From Pontederia crassipes (taxonomy: Eukaryota > Streptophyta > Magnoliopsida > Commelinales > Pontederiaceae): DNA of 64,000 nucleotides. The first letter of the stretch is position 1. Every line of letters starts with the position of its first letter. Shown in pieces: positions 1-10,699 of this stretch. The stretch spans positions 372,001 through 436,000 of the forward strand of contig CM060198.1 in assembly GCA_030549335.1 (NCBI GenBank), written 5' to 3'. A program made the position numbers and the translations under genes. The notes below the pieces were generated by a model. The model worked only from the letters and a program-made list of their open reading frames with translations, did not search any database and had not been told where the DNA came from.

Positions 1-350
1 TCATATATTAGATATGTAGAGTAATGCAAGTTTTGAAAGATAACCCCCCCTAAATTTATGGCTATTTTATAATGAAAACCAATTTATGAAAGCCAAAACA
101 AAAATATATTAAAAATATGGCATAAAAATTTTGATAAAACAATGTGATATTTAGAATATGTAAAAATAATGTTTAATCATGCTCTCCCTATCACTGTGAT
201 CAATCATTTACATATTTCTCTTTTCTGTTAAAGAAATAGTAGTTTTGAAATTTTTGGGTGAAATAAAAAAGTAAGTGATACTTTTACCATAACCTTTGTG
301 TCTTCACCACTTGTCTTTTGCTTTGCATGTGAGGCACACTTGTAAAGTAA

Positions 351-1810
351 TTATGTAATCTTTGGTACCCAAATTTCTTTGGATCCTAATTTGTTAGACA
401 ATGTTTCTTTCGGAACCCAAATCATACCATGTTGTGTTGATTTTATCATTTTGCATTGATATGCATAATGCCCATAAAATCCACATGTAAAGCATTTAAA
501 ATGTGATTTTCTATCATAGGGATGATTCTTAAGATTATTTTTCTTTGCGTAAGACATAATCTTATTTTGTATATCTTTCAAAGAGACATTTTCTTTCTTT
601 ACTTTTTCCAAAGAACATGCTAGTTTTACAACTTTCACATGCATGCGTGATTTTCAAGGTTTCAATTTCATTTTTTAGTTTTTCATTTTCCAAAAAATTT
701 GCATTATTTTTCTCTTTTAATTTTTTAATTTCATGTATTAATGTTTCATTTTTCTCTTTAATTAAAAAATATCTTTTTATAAGAGAGGAGAGTTCTTTAT
801 TCACGTCTAAAGAAAGAATTTTTTCGGAAGAATTCGATGAGTCATAATTTAAATTTGAAGGGTTAGATATTACCTTATCGTCGTGTGCCATCAAGCATAT
901 GTATGCTTCATCACTAGAAGAGCTTGATGAACTACTTGTTTTACTAGACTCTTCATATTTTTTTTCTTTTTACCTTTCCGAGATTTTTCTTCTTTGTAGT
1001 GTTTGTATGACTTTCTAGTTGGCTTCTCATTCTTGTCTTTCTTTTTAACCAACTTGAGATACTTACCTAATTTTCCTGAGTAGAGTGCGAGTTTCTTTTC
1101 ATCCACTTTCTCATCACTTGAATCTTCTTCTATTGTATTTGCCTTTAATGCCAATGTTTTCTTCTTGGGGGATTTTCTTCTTGATCTTCTTGGATTGACA
1201 TCTCATAGGTTAAAAGTGAGCCAATAAGATCATCAAAATCCAATTTGTTCAAATATTTTTCTTCGATCACGGTCCTCTTCGTATGCCATTTGGAGGAGAG
1301 AGACCTAAGAATTTTTTCACTTTTTGGGGGTTAGATCTTGGTTCGCCCAAAGAGACTAAGCCATTCAAAATATCATTAAACCGAACAACCATATCATTTA
1401 TGGATTCATTATCATGCATTTTAAAAGAATCATATTAATGGTTTAAAATATTCAATCTAGACTCTTTAACTTTGTCGGTTCCTTCATAAGTAGTGATGAA
1501 TTTTTCCTAAATCTTGGTTGCAGTTTCACAACTTGAAATCCGATTAAACTCTATTGAATCCAAAGCACAATAAAAAATATTTTTAACTTTCCAATCAAGT
1601 TTTGAAAAAATATTTTCTCTTTCTTTAGAATCCATAGGTAACTTTTCATGAAGATAATAACATTTTTCAACTATGTCCCACATGTCGATATCAATAGAAC
1701 AAATATATGCTTGAATTCTAATTTTTCAATATGCAAAATTTGACGCCTTTAAAAGGGGAGGTCGACTAATTGATTGTCCTTCTACAAAATTAAAAGCACT
1801 TGATGCCATA
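351..1810 (-). pseudogene. Copia gag polyprotein, degenerate
   Basis: The reading begins at an ATG on the - strand at about 1810 (MASSAFNF...) and continues with patches typical of Copia gag (UBN2/DUF4219 type). The frame changes repeatedly, and open pieces lie at 891-1154, 562-894 and 351-644. A CCHC zinc knuckle (CFTCGFYGHYAYQC) lies near the end and would bind RNA during particle assembly. A lysine/glutamate-rich stretch precedes it. No protease, integrase or reverse transcriptase is recognisable to the left. Several frameshifts and stops make it a pseudogene. The family call rests on the knuckle, the WVPK motifs and the primer site. Confidence 0.75.
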
Positions 1811-1925
1811 GCTCTTAAAGATTGCTAAATCGTAAAAGAAATGATTGAATCTTAAAAATGATTAGATCTAAAATGATTAGATCTAGAAACGAGAAGATTC
1901 AAAAGATCAAAATAGGAGCAACCCA

Positions 1926-1938
1926 CTCTTATACCAAT
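1926..1938 (-). other. Primer-binding site of the Copia element (tRNA-iMet type)
   Basis: On the - strand the LTR end ...CCTACA is followed by ATTGGTATAAGAG. This matches the usual plant initiator-Met primer site TGGTATCAGAG with one mismatch. Its place next to the LTR fixes the element's orientation. Confidence 0.75.
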
Positions 1939-3112
1939 TGTAGGATCCCAACGGGCAACAAGAGGGGGGGGGGGGTGAATTGGTTTTCAACCGAGAATAT
2001 CGATTTCATGAAATTCATAGCGAAAGTACAAAACCTATTCTTAAAACCTTTGCAATTCAGATTATAAACACAATATGAATGGGGAGAGAGAGAAAGAAAA
2101 TCAAACACAAAGACACGGTGGTTGTTGACCAGGTTCGGCCACACATTAGCCTACGTCCCCCATCCGACTTCTCGACCTCAAGACCGTCGGAGATTCCACT
2201 AATCCCTTCCATTGTTCCAAATGGGGCAAGGAAGAAACCACTTTACACCACCACCTTTTCTCCGCTTCGAGAGGCAATGCAACCTCTCCTCCTAGGAAGC
2301 TAATCTATTTCTCTCATTCAAGAGGTAAGATTTTGAACCTCTTTTACATAGGAGCACTCTCAATTTTTTTGAACAAAACTATTTCTCTCTTTTACAATTC
2401 CATGCTCACAAGAAGAGAAGAGAGAAAGAAGAGAAAGCCATAAAATGAAAATTTCAAGAAATGGTCTCTCTTTGATAACTTGAAGTTTTTCTTCAACGAA
2501 TGAATGGGTGCCTTTGCCTCTAGCTTTGACACTTCTTTTATAGCCTTCAATCTGTGAAAAATACGTCTAAAAATTGTTTCACAAATTCCTCCTTCAAATT
2601 TGACCGTTACTATTCATTTGACTCGGAGGCTGGTCGACGCACTTCTGAACCGGTCGACCGGTCTATGTGACCGTTGCGCGTTTTCTTCAACTTCTGCGCT
2701 TAATCGGTTTAAACCAGACTGTCGATCGGTATGTCGACCGGTATTGTCTCGACGTTGTCCGGAGCAGGCTCAGTAGTTGTCGGTCGAATGACATCTTCTA
2801 TTCGATCGACCAGTATCATCTCGACCGGCCTTGTTTGCTTCGACCAGCGAGTTGACCGACCTATACTATTTTGATCATAACTTTTTGCACAGTTATCCAA
2901 ATTAGATGATCTTAAAGTCTATGGAAAGCTAACAGAATTCTCTACTTCACAATCATCCAAAACTAATGAGATCAGTGATAATTACTTAATCAAAGCGTAG
3001 TGCATAAAGTTATCCATTTTTCTTTAAACTTTTTCAGCAATTCAACTTTAATCTTTTGAGGATTGTTTCATCAAAATATAATTTTATATGCCATTAAAAT
3101 TTTGACCCAACA
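1939..3112 (-). repeat. Copia 5' LTR
   Basis: This 1174-bp LTR runs from TGTAGGATCCC to TTGACCCAACA (+ strand). It has the TG...CA ends and is the same family as the solo LTR at 3588-20608. A run of 13 G lies near 1963-1975 where the sister copy has only short G runs. A TATA-like box lies at 2535-2544 on the - strand. Between it and the outer edge (about 2630-2870) the U3 region is rich in TCGACCGG-type palindromic motifs. Confidence 0.85.
2535..2544 (-). promoter_or_regulatory. TATA box of the Copia LTR
   Basis: GCTATAAAAG on the - strand, placed as expected between U3 and R of the LTR. The same box is present in the sister solo LTR at 5543-5552. Confidence 0.55.
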
Positions 3113-3204
3113 AATCATCGACGACGCATGGTAATTAACATCAAATTCAATTTATCAAACTTTTGACTTATACTTATTTTATAAAGTTTGAAACTTTATC
3201 GTAG

Positions 3205-3587
3205 GAGGAGAAAGAAGGCGGTCCCGTAGACTTACGCGTGGTCTATGAGGCCACGCATAAGAGCTGGAAGATAAACGATTTGGTCACACCCACTGCTCGT
3301 ATGCTTCTAGTAAGTCTCATGATATGTTCATTTGGTTGTTGATGTTAGTGCACTAAGTTTGAAATGCACAATGTTTAATTTTTTTAGGATAAGTATAATG
3401 CGAAAATGACTGAAAAGTACGGAGATGATCCGAGTACTCAGCCACCAAGTAATATTTCTTGGTTGATTTTGTCATGTTTCTAATTTATGTATTTTTTATA
3501 TATAATTTATATGTTATATAATTGTATAATATTTCTATTTCGTAGAGGACCCTGCTGTTTTGGAGGGGATAGCCGGTACGACACGAG
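3205..3587 (+). pseudogene. CACTA accessory (Transposase_24-like) protein, exons split by a solo LTR
   Basis: Three exons can be read with consensus splice signals. Exon 1 is 3205-3309 (35 codons; acceptor ...ATCGTAG, donor GTAAGT). Exon 2 is 3388-3448 (acceptor TTTTTTAG, donor GTAATA). Exon 3 starts at 3546. Exon 1 includes DLRVVYEATHKSWKIND, like the conserved block that plant CACTA elements encode near the transposase. Exon 3 is cut at 3587 by the solo LTR and resumes at 20609, where the frame no longer matches, so a small indel has occurred. Such proteins accompany the TNP2-type transposase. The transposase itself is not seen. Confidence 0.65.
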
Positions 3588-4050
3588 TGTAGGATCCCAA
3601 AGGGCACCAAGAGGGAGGTGAATTGGTGTTCAATTGAAAATATCAATTTCATAAAAACCATCGCGGAAGCACAAAACCGATTCTTAAATCCTTTATAATT
3701 CAGATCATAAATTCAATATGAATGGGGAGAGAGAGAGAAAAAATCAAACTCAAATGGACACGGTGGTTTGTTGACGAGGTTCGGCCACACGTTGGCCTAC
3801 GTCCCCGCTCCGACTTCTCGACCTCGAGACCGTCGGAGATTCCACTAGCACTTCCTTTGTTCCAAATGGGGCAAGGAAGAAAGCCCTTTACACCACCGTC
3901 TTTTTCTCCGCTTTGAGAGGCAAGGTAACCTCTCCTCCTAGGAAGCTAGTCTATTTCTCTTGCTCAAAAGGTAAAATTTTGAACCTCTTTTACACAGGAG
4001 CTCTCTCTAATTTTTCTGAACGAAAGTGTTTCTCTCTTTTACAAAGCTAA

Positions 4051-5407
4051 CACTACAAGAAAATCGCGATTTTCCGACGGATAATTTCTGACGGTTCTAA
4101 ATCCGTCGCAATTTGCGACGGATTTTTCGACGGTTCCATTTTCGACGGATTTTTCGACGATTATGACCGTCGGAAATAATTTATATTATTATTTAATTTT
4201 TCGACGATTAGGAACGTCGATATTTTCGACGGATATCCATCCATCGCAATTTTCGACCACTTTTCCGACGGTTATGACCGTCGGAAATAAAAAAATTAAA
4301 TTATGTATTTTTTATATTATTATTAAATGTTTTCGATGGATTTTTCGACGATCACGACCGTCGGAAATAAAAAAATTAATTATATAATTTATTATATTAT
4401 TATTTAATTTTTCGACGATTAGGACCGTCGATATTTCCGACGGATATTTAACCGTCGCAAAATCCGTCGCAATTACTGACGGTCAAAACCGTCGGTAAAA
4501 TAAAAAATTAAATTATGTATTTTTTATATTATTATTAAATGTTTTCGATGGATTTTCCGATGGTCACGACCGTCGGAAATAAAAAAATTAATTAAATAAT
4601 TTATTATATTATTATTTAATTTTTCGACGATTAGGACCGTCGCTATTTCCGACGGATATCCAACCGTCGCAAAATCCGTCGTAATTACCGACAGTCAAAA
4701 CCGTCGGTAAAATAAAAAATAAATATTATATATAACAAAATATATTTCGACGATCACAACCGTCGATAATTATAAAAATATTTAATATTTACCTTTTCGA
4801 CGGCCGCAACCGTCGGTAATTAAAATTTCGTTATCCCGCTTTTTTTTCCCTTTTCCCGCTTTCTTTCCACTTTTTCCCTTTATATTTATTCCTCATCCAT
4901 CTTCTCTCTCTCCCTCCTCCCTCTTATCTCTCTCCCTCCTCCCTCCACTCCTCTCTCTCTCCCTCCTCTCCTCTCTCTCTCCCGGCCGCGAGCACCCCTT
5001 CCCGCCCGTCGGACGCCAGCGACCATCCCACGCCGAACGCAGGCGACCCTCCCACGCCGGACGCCGGCGACCCTCTCCCGCGCTCTCTGCTGTCGGCCGG
5101 CCGGTGGGCACTTTTTCGGCGGTTGCAACCGTCGAAAAATTTCGACGGGTCGAACCGCCGGGGACTTTTCCGGCGGTTGCAACCGTCGAAAAATTTCGAC
5201 GGGTCGAACCGCCGGGGACTTTTCCGACGGCAAGAACCGTCGATATTTGTGACGGATTTTTTTGAACCGTCGCAAATCCATTTGCGACGAGCGTTTTTCC
5301 GACGGATCGATTCCGACTGAAAAACTGTCGGTAATTGCGTTACCGACGGTTTTCGGGCTGATTACCGACGGTTCGGACCGTAGGTAATCCACGTTTTTCT
5401 TGTAGTG
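4051..5407. mobile_element. Non-autonomous CACTA element, copy 1
   Basis: The 1357-bp element begins CACTACAAGAAAA and ends TTTTTCTTGTAGTG, a near-perfect CACTA terminal inverted repeat. It is flanked by the 3-bp TSD TAA (4048-4050 and 5408-5410), the length expected for CACTA. The inside is dominated by many CCGACGG/CCGTCGG motifs in both orientations. Between about 4840 and 5105 there is a TATA-like stretch, a CT-rich stretch and a GC-rich block with a period-24 repeat (about 5010-5085). No transposase is encoded. Open frames across the GC block look like by-products of composition. Confidence 0.9.
5110..5217. repeat. Tandem repeat, 54-bp period, two copies
   Basis: Copies at 5110-5163 and 5164-5217 are almost identical. 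Each holds a GGCGGTTGCAACCGTCGAAA arm and a TTCGACGGGTCGAACCGCC arm that can pair, so each unit could form a hairpin. A third, partial start follows at 5218. Confidence 0.8.
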
Positions 5408-6113
5408 TAAGCTCGCAAGAGAAGAAGAGAGAAAGAATGAGAAAGCTATAAAATGAAAACTTTAAGAAATGATCTCTCTTTGACAACTTGAAGTTTTTCT
5501 TCAATGAGTGAATGAGTGCTTTTGCCTCTGGCTTTGGCACTCCTTTTATAGCCTTCAATGTGTGAAAAATTCGTCCAGAAATCATTCCACAAATTTGTCC
5601 TTCAAATTTGACCGTTACTGTTCATTTGACTTGGAGGCCGGTCGACCGAAATTCTGGACCGGTCGATCGGTCTATGTGACCGTTGCGCCTTTTCTCCAGT
5701 TACCGCAGCTGGTCGATCGACCGAAGTATCGACCGGTGTCTCGACCGGTACAGTCTCGCAGTTTTGATTTATAACCGTTGAGCTGATCGGTCGACCGGTG
5801 CTTTGACCAGACTGTCGACCGGTACAGTCTCGACGTTGTCCGAAGTAGGCCTCAGTAGTTATCGGTCAACCGACATCTTCTATTCGGTCGACCGGTACGT
5901 CTCGATCGGCAGGTTGACCGACCTGCACTATTTTGATCATAACTTTCTGCATGGTTATCCAAGTTAGATGATTTTGGAGTCTATGAAAAACTAACAGAAT
6001 TCTCTACAAAAATCTAATCATTTCATGTCAATTATGTAATCAAAGTTTGTGCATAAAGTTATATCTTTTTCTTGGACTTTTTCAGCATTTTAATTTTTTG
6101 AGGTTTGTTTCAT

Positions 6114-7752
6114 TGATGCGTTTGATTTGTAACAATAAAATTTGCTAGCATCGCTCAAGTAATATAGTAAATAGGAGTAAGAGTGTCGAACCCACGAGGA
6201 ATATTATTAATTCAATATCTGAATTTATAAATTAATAAGAGAGGATAAACATGGATTTCTGGAAAGAGGTTTTATGAAATAAAATAAAGAAAATAAGATA
6301 AAGATAAGATAGTGGTGTTGAAGTTAGGCCTTAGGATGAAAATAGATCAGGATAAATATTTGAACCATAAAAGATAAATTTAATCTTTAAAGATGGATTA
6401 TGAATTTTCTCAAGTTATTAATTTACATGATTAACATCACAGAGTCCACAAACTGGTAATTTTGCTATTTAATCGGGTAAATCAAACTATCTTAAATTTA
6501 ATCAAACCTAAAGTCCCACAAACTGGTATTCGTCAGATAAGATTGAAATTAAGATGCATTAATATGAAAATCCTAGACTATTAATCACTCCACAAACTGG
6601 TTAGATTAACAGACCACATAAACTTAATTCTCCACACACTAGTTATCAAATTTATGTCAATTATTAATTTCACATAAAATCAATTAATTTAATTAATGAA
6701 TTCTGAAATTAAATAATCCACAAACTGGTAAGTACTCAACTCAGAAATTCAAATAATTAAATCAAAAGCATTAAGCACACTTAATTAATTGATCAGAAAA
6801 GATTAAAACAAATATTATAGGGTCCAAATAGTTTCCCTTCAATAATAATCTCCTAATATGAAATAAATAAAAATATGGAGTTCATCCTAGAAATTCTGGA
6901 GAGATAATAACAAAATAATAATAATTGGAAGAATTACACCCAAATAGATAAAAGTCAAAGCTTCGGATCACGGGCAGACAGTCGGACAGCCTCTCAGACT
7001 TGATCAGGGTCGCGATCAACTTCCAGCCGTCGCACCTCTCTCCTCTTGGTCGTAGCCTGCAGAGCTCATGACTCGCCGTGGAAGAAACCTGAACTTCAGA
7101 GCACGCTTGAAACGATGGATTCTTCACGTATTTATAGGGTGCGGACGGCCTTCAATTTGATCTCGGCCGTAACATCGTACGGTTGACTTTAAAATTATAA
7201 GATAAACTTGGCCAAAGATAAATCATTTCATCTTTACGCCCAAAGATAAATCCTTTTTATCTTTTACTCCTTAGAGTCTCGGCCGAAACAAAGAATTAAA
7301 TCTTGTTACGCCCAAAAGATAAAAACATTTGATTGTTACACCCTTCATCTTCATGCCATTACGCCCTCCAAATTTCGGCCGTAAGGAAAGACTTCTCCTG
7401 TTACGCCCAAAAGATAAAAACATTTATCTTTACTCCTTCAAATGTTAGCCGTAACAAAGAATTAAATCTTGTTACGCCCTAGAAATCTCGGCCGTAACGA
7501 CTTGGGTGTAAAAATCTCGGCCGTAGGAAATAATTTCTTTGAATTTCGGCCGAGATTCGAATTTTCCTGCAAAATAATTATCCAAGTTTAGTTAATCCAT
7601 CCACAATTAAAATATTTAGAGAATTTAATAATTAAAATTGATAAATCCGGAATTACGATTAAAAGTGACTAAAAATGATGCATGCCATGATCAAATTACA
7701 GAAAATTTAATTAAAATAATTAACTAAAATATGTTGTATTTTGCATGCATCA
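6114..7752 (-). repeat. Athila 3' LTR
   Basis: The 1639-bp LTR begins TGATGCGTTTG and ends GCATGCATCA (+ strand). Relative to the right copy it lacks 10 bp (AGTGCACTAG) after GCTAGCA near 6150. It contains four exact CCACAAACTGGT motifs (6446, 6516, 6590, 6718) and a variant at 6632. Its U3 part (7137-7752) is rich in TTACGCCC and CGGCCGTAA motifs. A small open frame over 6882-7127 is present in both LTRs but lacks an ATG. Confidence 0.93.
7129..7136 (-). promoter_or_regulatory. TATA box of the left Athila LTR
   Basis: CCCTATAAATA on the - strand around 7129-7140. It divides the LTR into a 0.6-kb U3 with the CGGCCGTAA/TTACGCCC motifs and a 1-kb R-U5. Confidence 0.6.
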
Positions 7753-7767
7753 AACTCCCCCAAGCTT
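7753..7767 (-). other. Polypurine tract of the Athila element
   Basis: AAGCTTGGGGGAGTT on the - strand directly precedes the 3' LTR, as required for plus-strand priming. Upstream is GCTTGAGGACAAGCAAGA. A second copy of the tract with a similar lead-in lies at about 8889-8904. Confidence 0.8.
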
Positions 7768-9015
7768 AAAGTCTTGCTTGTCCTCAAGCAAAAATTAAAA
7801 GCAAAGGCTCAAGAAAGTTCCATCGTAGCCTCCACATTGTCAACTGACTAATTTTCTCACGCAGTTCTTCTGCACACCTACTACTCAGTATCTCATCATT
7901 TTCCATGCACTTAGCTTCATAGAGGTTCTGAATGCTACACAAATTTAAATAATCTCAAATTCAGCCTTGTGAAAAAATAAATTGTCTGTCAAATAATAGC
8001 ATTAATATTGAACACATAAGTACTAATTGAGCTTAAAATTTTTCTTTTTCTTTTCATTTTTCAACTTTATTTTCAATCATTTAAAAGTTCTAATCTTCAA
8101 GCAGGATTGCACAAGGAAGTCCATGTAGCGGGCTTTGGACTGATGACTCCCAGACCAGATGGCCTTAGGGCACCAGGTGATAAAGCACCCCTCGAGTTTA
8201 CTTGCCCGATCAACCAAGGTTCTGAATGAAGAGTTCGAACTTAGCCATGATTCAGTACTCATGTGTTTCTCCATATTTCACAAGATGGTCCATGTAGCAG
8301 GTTTTCAATCGACAGATCCCAGAGCAGTTGCCCTTAGATCGCCAGGCATGAACCCCTACGGATCTAATTACCCGAACACATCTTGGTTCCAGATAACACT
8401 TTTGTACCTACACATAACTTTATTCATTTTTTGTTAACATAATTATTTGTTGGGGTTTAACTAACCCTTCTTTTCTTTTTCACTTTCAATTTTTATAAGC
8501 TCAAAAAGTACTTGATATGGTCAATAAGAAGGCTACTACTAATCAAGACTTAAAAGAAATTAATAAAAAAGGCATGAATATGATTTTGTCGTCTAGTCAT
8601 TCATAATTCTACTTAGCATAGGCACATAGTCCATAAGTTTGATACTAAAATAACAAGTGATAAGAAAGAAAAGTATTCAAATTTCATCAATTAACAATAT
8701 GTCTTTGAACTTTTACTTAAAGATAATTAAAACAGTAAGACAAAAGTTAGTAAGATGGTAGCAAAAATAAATGCATGCAATGGTATTTTTAGAAAATTTT
8801 CAAAATTTTCAATTTTTTTTGGATTTTTTTTTTACAACTAGATGAAAACATAAGTAAATAAAAAAAAACATGCAATGCATGAAATGCAAACTCCCCCAAG
8901 CTTGAACTAGACACTGTCCTCAGTGTTAAGCCAGCAAGGAAAAGTGATACATACTCAATAAAAAGGAAAATTTAAAGAAACGAAAATAAAAAAAAGGGAA
9001 AAGACACAACCGGAT
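7768..9015 (-). other. Athila 3' region without a gene
   Basis: About 1.25 kb between the third ORF and the polypurine tract. No coding region was recognised. It contains a second copy of the AAGCTTGGGGGAG module (8889-8904), and a GTAGC(A/G)GG(C/T)TTT segment occurs twice (around 8125 and 8295). Confidence 0.7.
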
Positions 9016-10691
9016 TTACTGTCTGCGGGGTGGCGATGGTGGATGGTAGCCGAGATTTCCTTGGCGCATATGATACTCATGGATGCGTCTCGTCATGCGC
9101 GCATGTTGATTCTGAAGGGATTCGAAGCGACCCTGACGATCATCCATATTTCTAAAATTAGCTCGAATGTTGGTCAACTCTTGTGCTTGTCGAAGTTGCT
9201 CTTCCTGAATAGCGTGCAACTGCCCTGACTGACGAAGTTGTTCTTCTTGAAAAGTGTGAAACTCCCCTGCTTGACGAAGTTGTTCATCATACATTGATTC
9301 CCATAAGTTTTGCATGGAAGCATAGTCCGGCTGAGGTGGCGGAGGTGGATAGTAAGTCTGCTCTGGAGCTGAAGTAAAAGTGGGCTCTGGTGCTATATAG
9401 CGATTCTGCACAGGTTCTTGTAAAGGGGCAGATACTTCCATCGAATCGCGTTCCTCATAAGGAGTAGAAGGTATGAACGAGGAATCAGAAGAGCTCTCTT
9501 GTGCTGGAGATGGAATCGGAGAAGGCACCGGCATATAAGGCGAATGGACGGATGTGGCATATTGGGAAGCTGCCGGTGATATAGCCTGGAATCCTTGTTG
9601 CTGTTGAAGGTAGGGTTGGGCTACCGCATAATCAGTAGAATCAAACCAGGAGAAAGGTTCATCCTGGTGTAGCTGTCCGACAGAGGTAGATGGTCCTGCA
9701 GGTGGAATTACTGAAGCTATGACCTGCCTAAAAAGGAGCCAATTATTGGATTAATCGGCGTAAAAGCATCTCGATATGAGCAGGGCACCTCCTGATGGTG
9801 GCCTTTAAAAATAAAAACTTTGATCCCTGAGTTGTTGGTCTTCACGAGACCCATAGCTTGAATGGTCCTACGAGTGAGGTGAGTGTTTCCTGGCACAGCT
9901 TCAAGATCATCCAAGTCTAGTTGTAGGTGCTGAGCAATAGGTGTGAGAAGGGCACCCATATTAATGCTGCCGCCACGATGAGTAGTGCGGCGCTGGAATC
10001 GACGAATGAGGAAGGCACCCACATTAATAGGAGTTATGTGAAGCATGTTGTGGATGAGATATAACTCTCCTTCTGAGACGGCACCATCATTATCACTGCA
10101 TCCACTTATGGTGTTGCTTAGCATGCGATGGACGTAGCGCAGAACAGGATTCTGAATTGAGCTATCTTTAGCGGTGTTCCAAACCAATCGGTCTTCTTCT
10201 GTTATCTGTTTCCAAAAAGTTTCAGCATCAAAGTCGGCAGGTACAGAAAGGGATCCATGGTTGGGAAATCCATAGATATTATTAATCTCTCCTAGAGTGA
10301 GAGTAAATGGTCGTCCATAAAGTTGGAATGAAATGCGGGGCTGATCATAGTTCCTGCCATCTAAATTAAAAACTTCCAGGGATGAGAGGAATTCCATAAT
10401 TAGTACTTCATAAGTTGGCCACCAAGAATGTACAAAGTCAGATAGTCCAATTTGAGAAAATAATAGATGAATATCTGCAAGTAAATTATACTCCCTCAGC
10501 AATTCAGTATCTGAAAATCTGGTGGCATGAATTCGAATATCACACATCCGTTCATATCGAGCTTGATACTCCGGCTTAGTCCAATAATAATCTCCGGGGT
10601 AGGAGATTAATTGTGAGGGCTGTGGGGCCGGCTGAGCATTCGGATGTCATCGTTCGTGACGTCCCCTCCATATATTAGCAAATCGCCTCAT
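9016..10691 (-). pseudogene. Athila third ORF (downstream of pol; 'env-like' position), broken
   Basis: The frame starts at an ATG at 10691 (MRRFANIW...). It meets a TGA at 10647-10649, continues through 9717-10547, shifts frame near 9720-9740 beside an A-run, and continues to a stop at 9016. Total is about 550 residues. The middle part has WWPTYEVLIMEFLSSLEVF, then a fold around PFTLTLGEINNIYGF, resembling the 'Arabidopsis retrotransposon ORF-1/Athila' protein family. The C-terminus has three 14-residue repeats starting (D/E)EQLRQ (about 9165-9290) and proline/tyrosine-rich stretches. I see no signal peptide or membrane helix, so an envelope role is not supported. The function is unknown. 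Confidence 0.7.
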
Positions 10692-10699
10692 CTTGATCT

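Larger units (their letters stand above)
1..3112 (-). mobile_element. Ty1/Copia LTR retrotransposon, partial (5' LTR and gag; rest outside window)
   Basis: Read on the - strand, this is a 5' LTR (1939-3112), a primer-binding site (1926-1938), a gag start near 1810 and a gag zinc knuckle near 470-510. The order LTR, primer site, gag fits an LTR retrotransposon, and the gag sequence is of Ty1/Copia type. A pair of 'WVPK' motifs follows the knuckle (about 350-420), as in Sire-like Copia proteins. The 3' half would lie left of position 1, so its TSD cannot be checked. At the right the LTR ends in ...CCCAACA and abuts CACTA-transposon sequence. Stops and frame changes show it is dead. Confidence 0.8.

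Noticed and set aside
4886-5392. 168-residue frame in the CACTA element
   Set aside because: Arginine-rich low-complexity translation of GC-rich and CCGTCGG repeats. The repeated PSEKSPAVRPVEIFRR part is just the 54-bp tandem.
6882-7127. 81-residue frame, repeated at 19693-19938
   Set aside because: It is present twice only because it lies in the two LTRs, it lacks an ATG, and it overlaps the transcription start region.
9016-10691. Envelope protein making the Athila element an endogenous retrovirus
   Set aside because: No signal peptide, transmembrane helix or cleavage site is visible. The Athila ORF family call does not need an envelope role.
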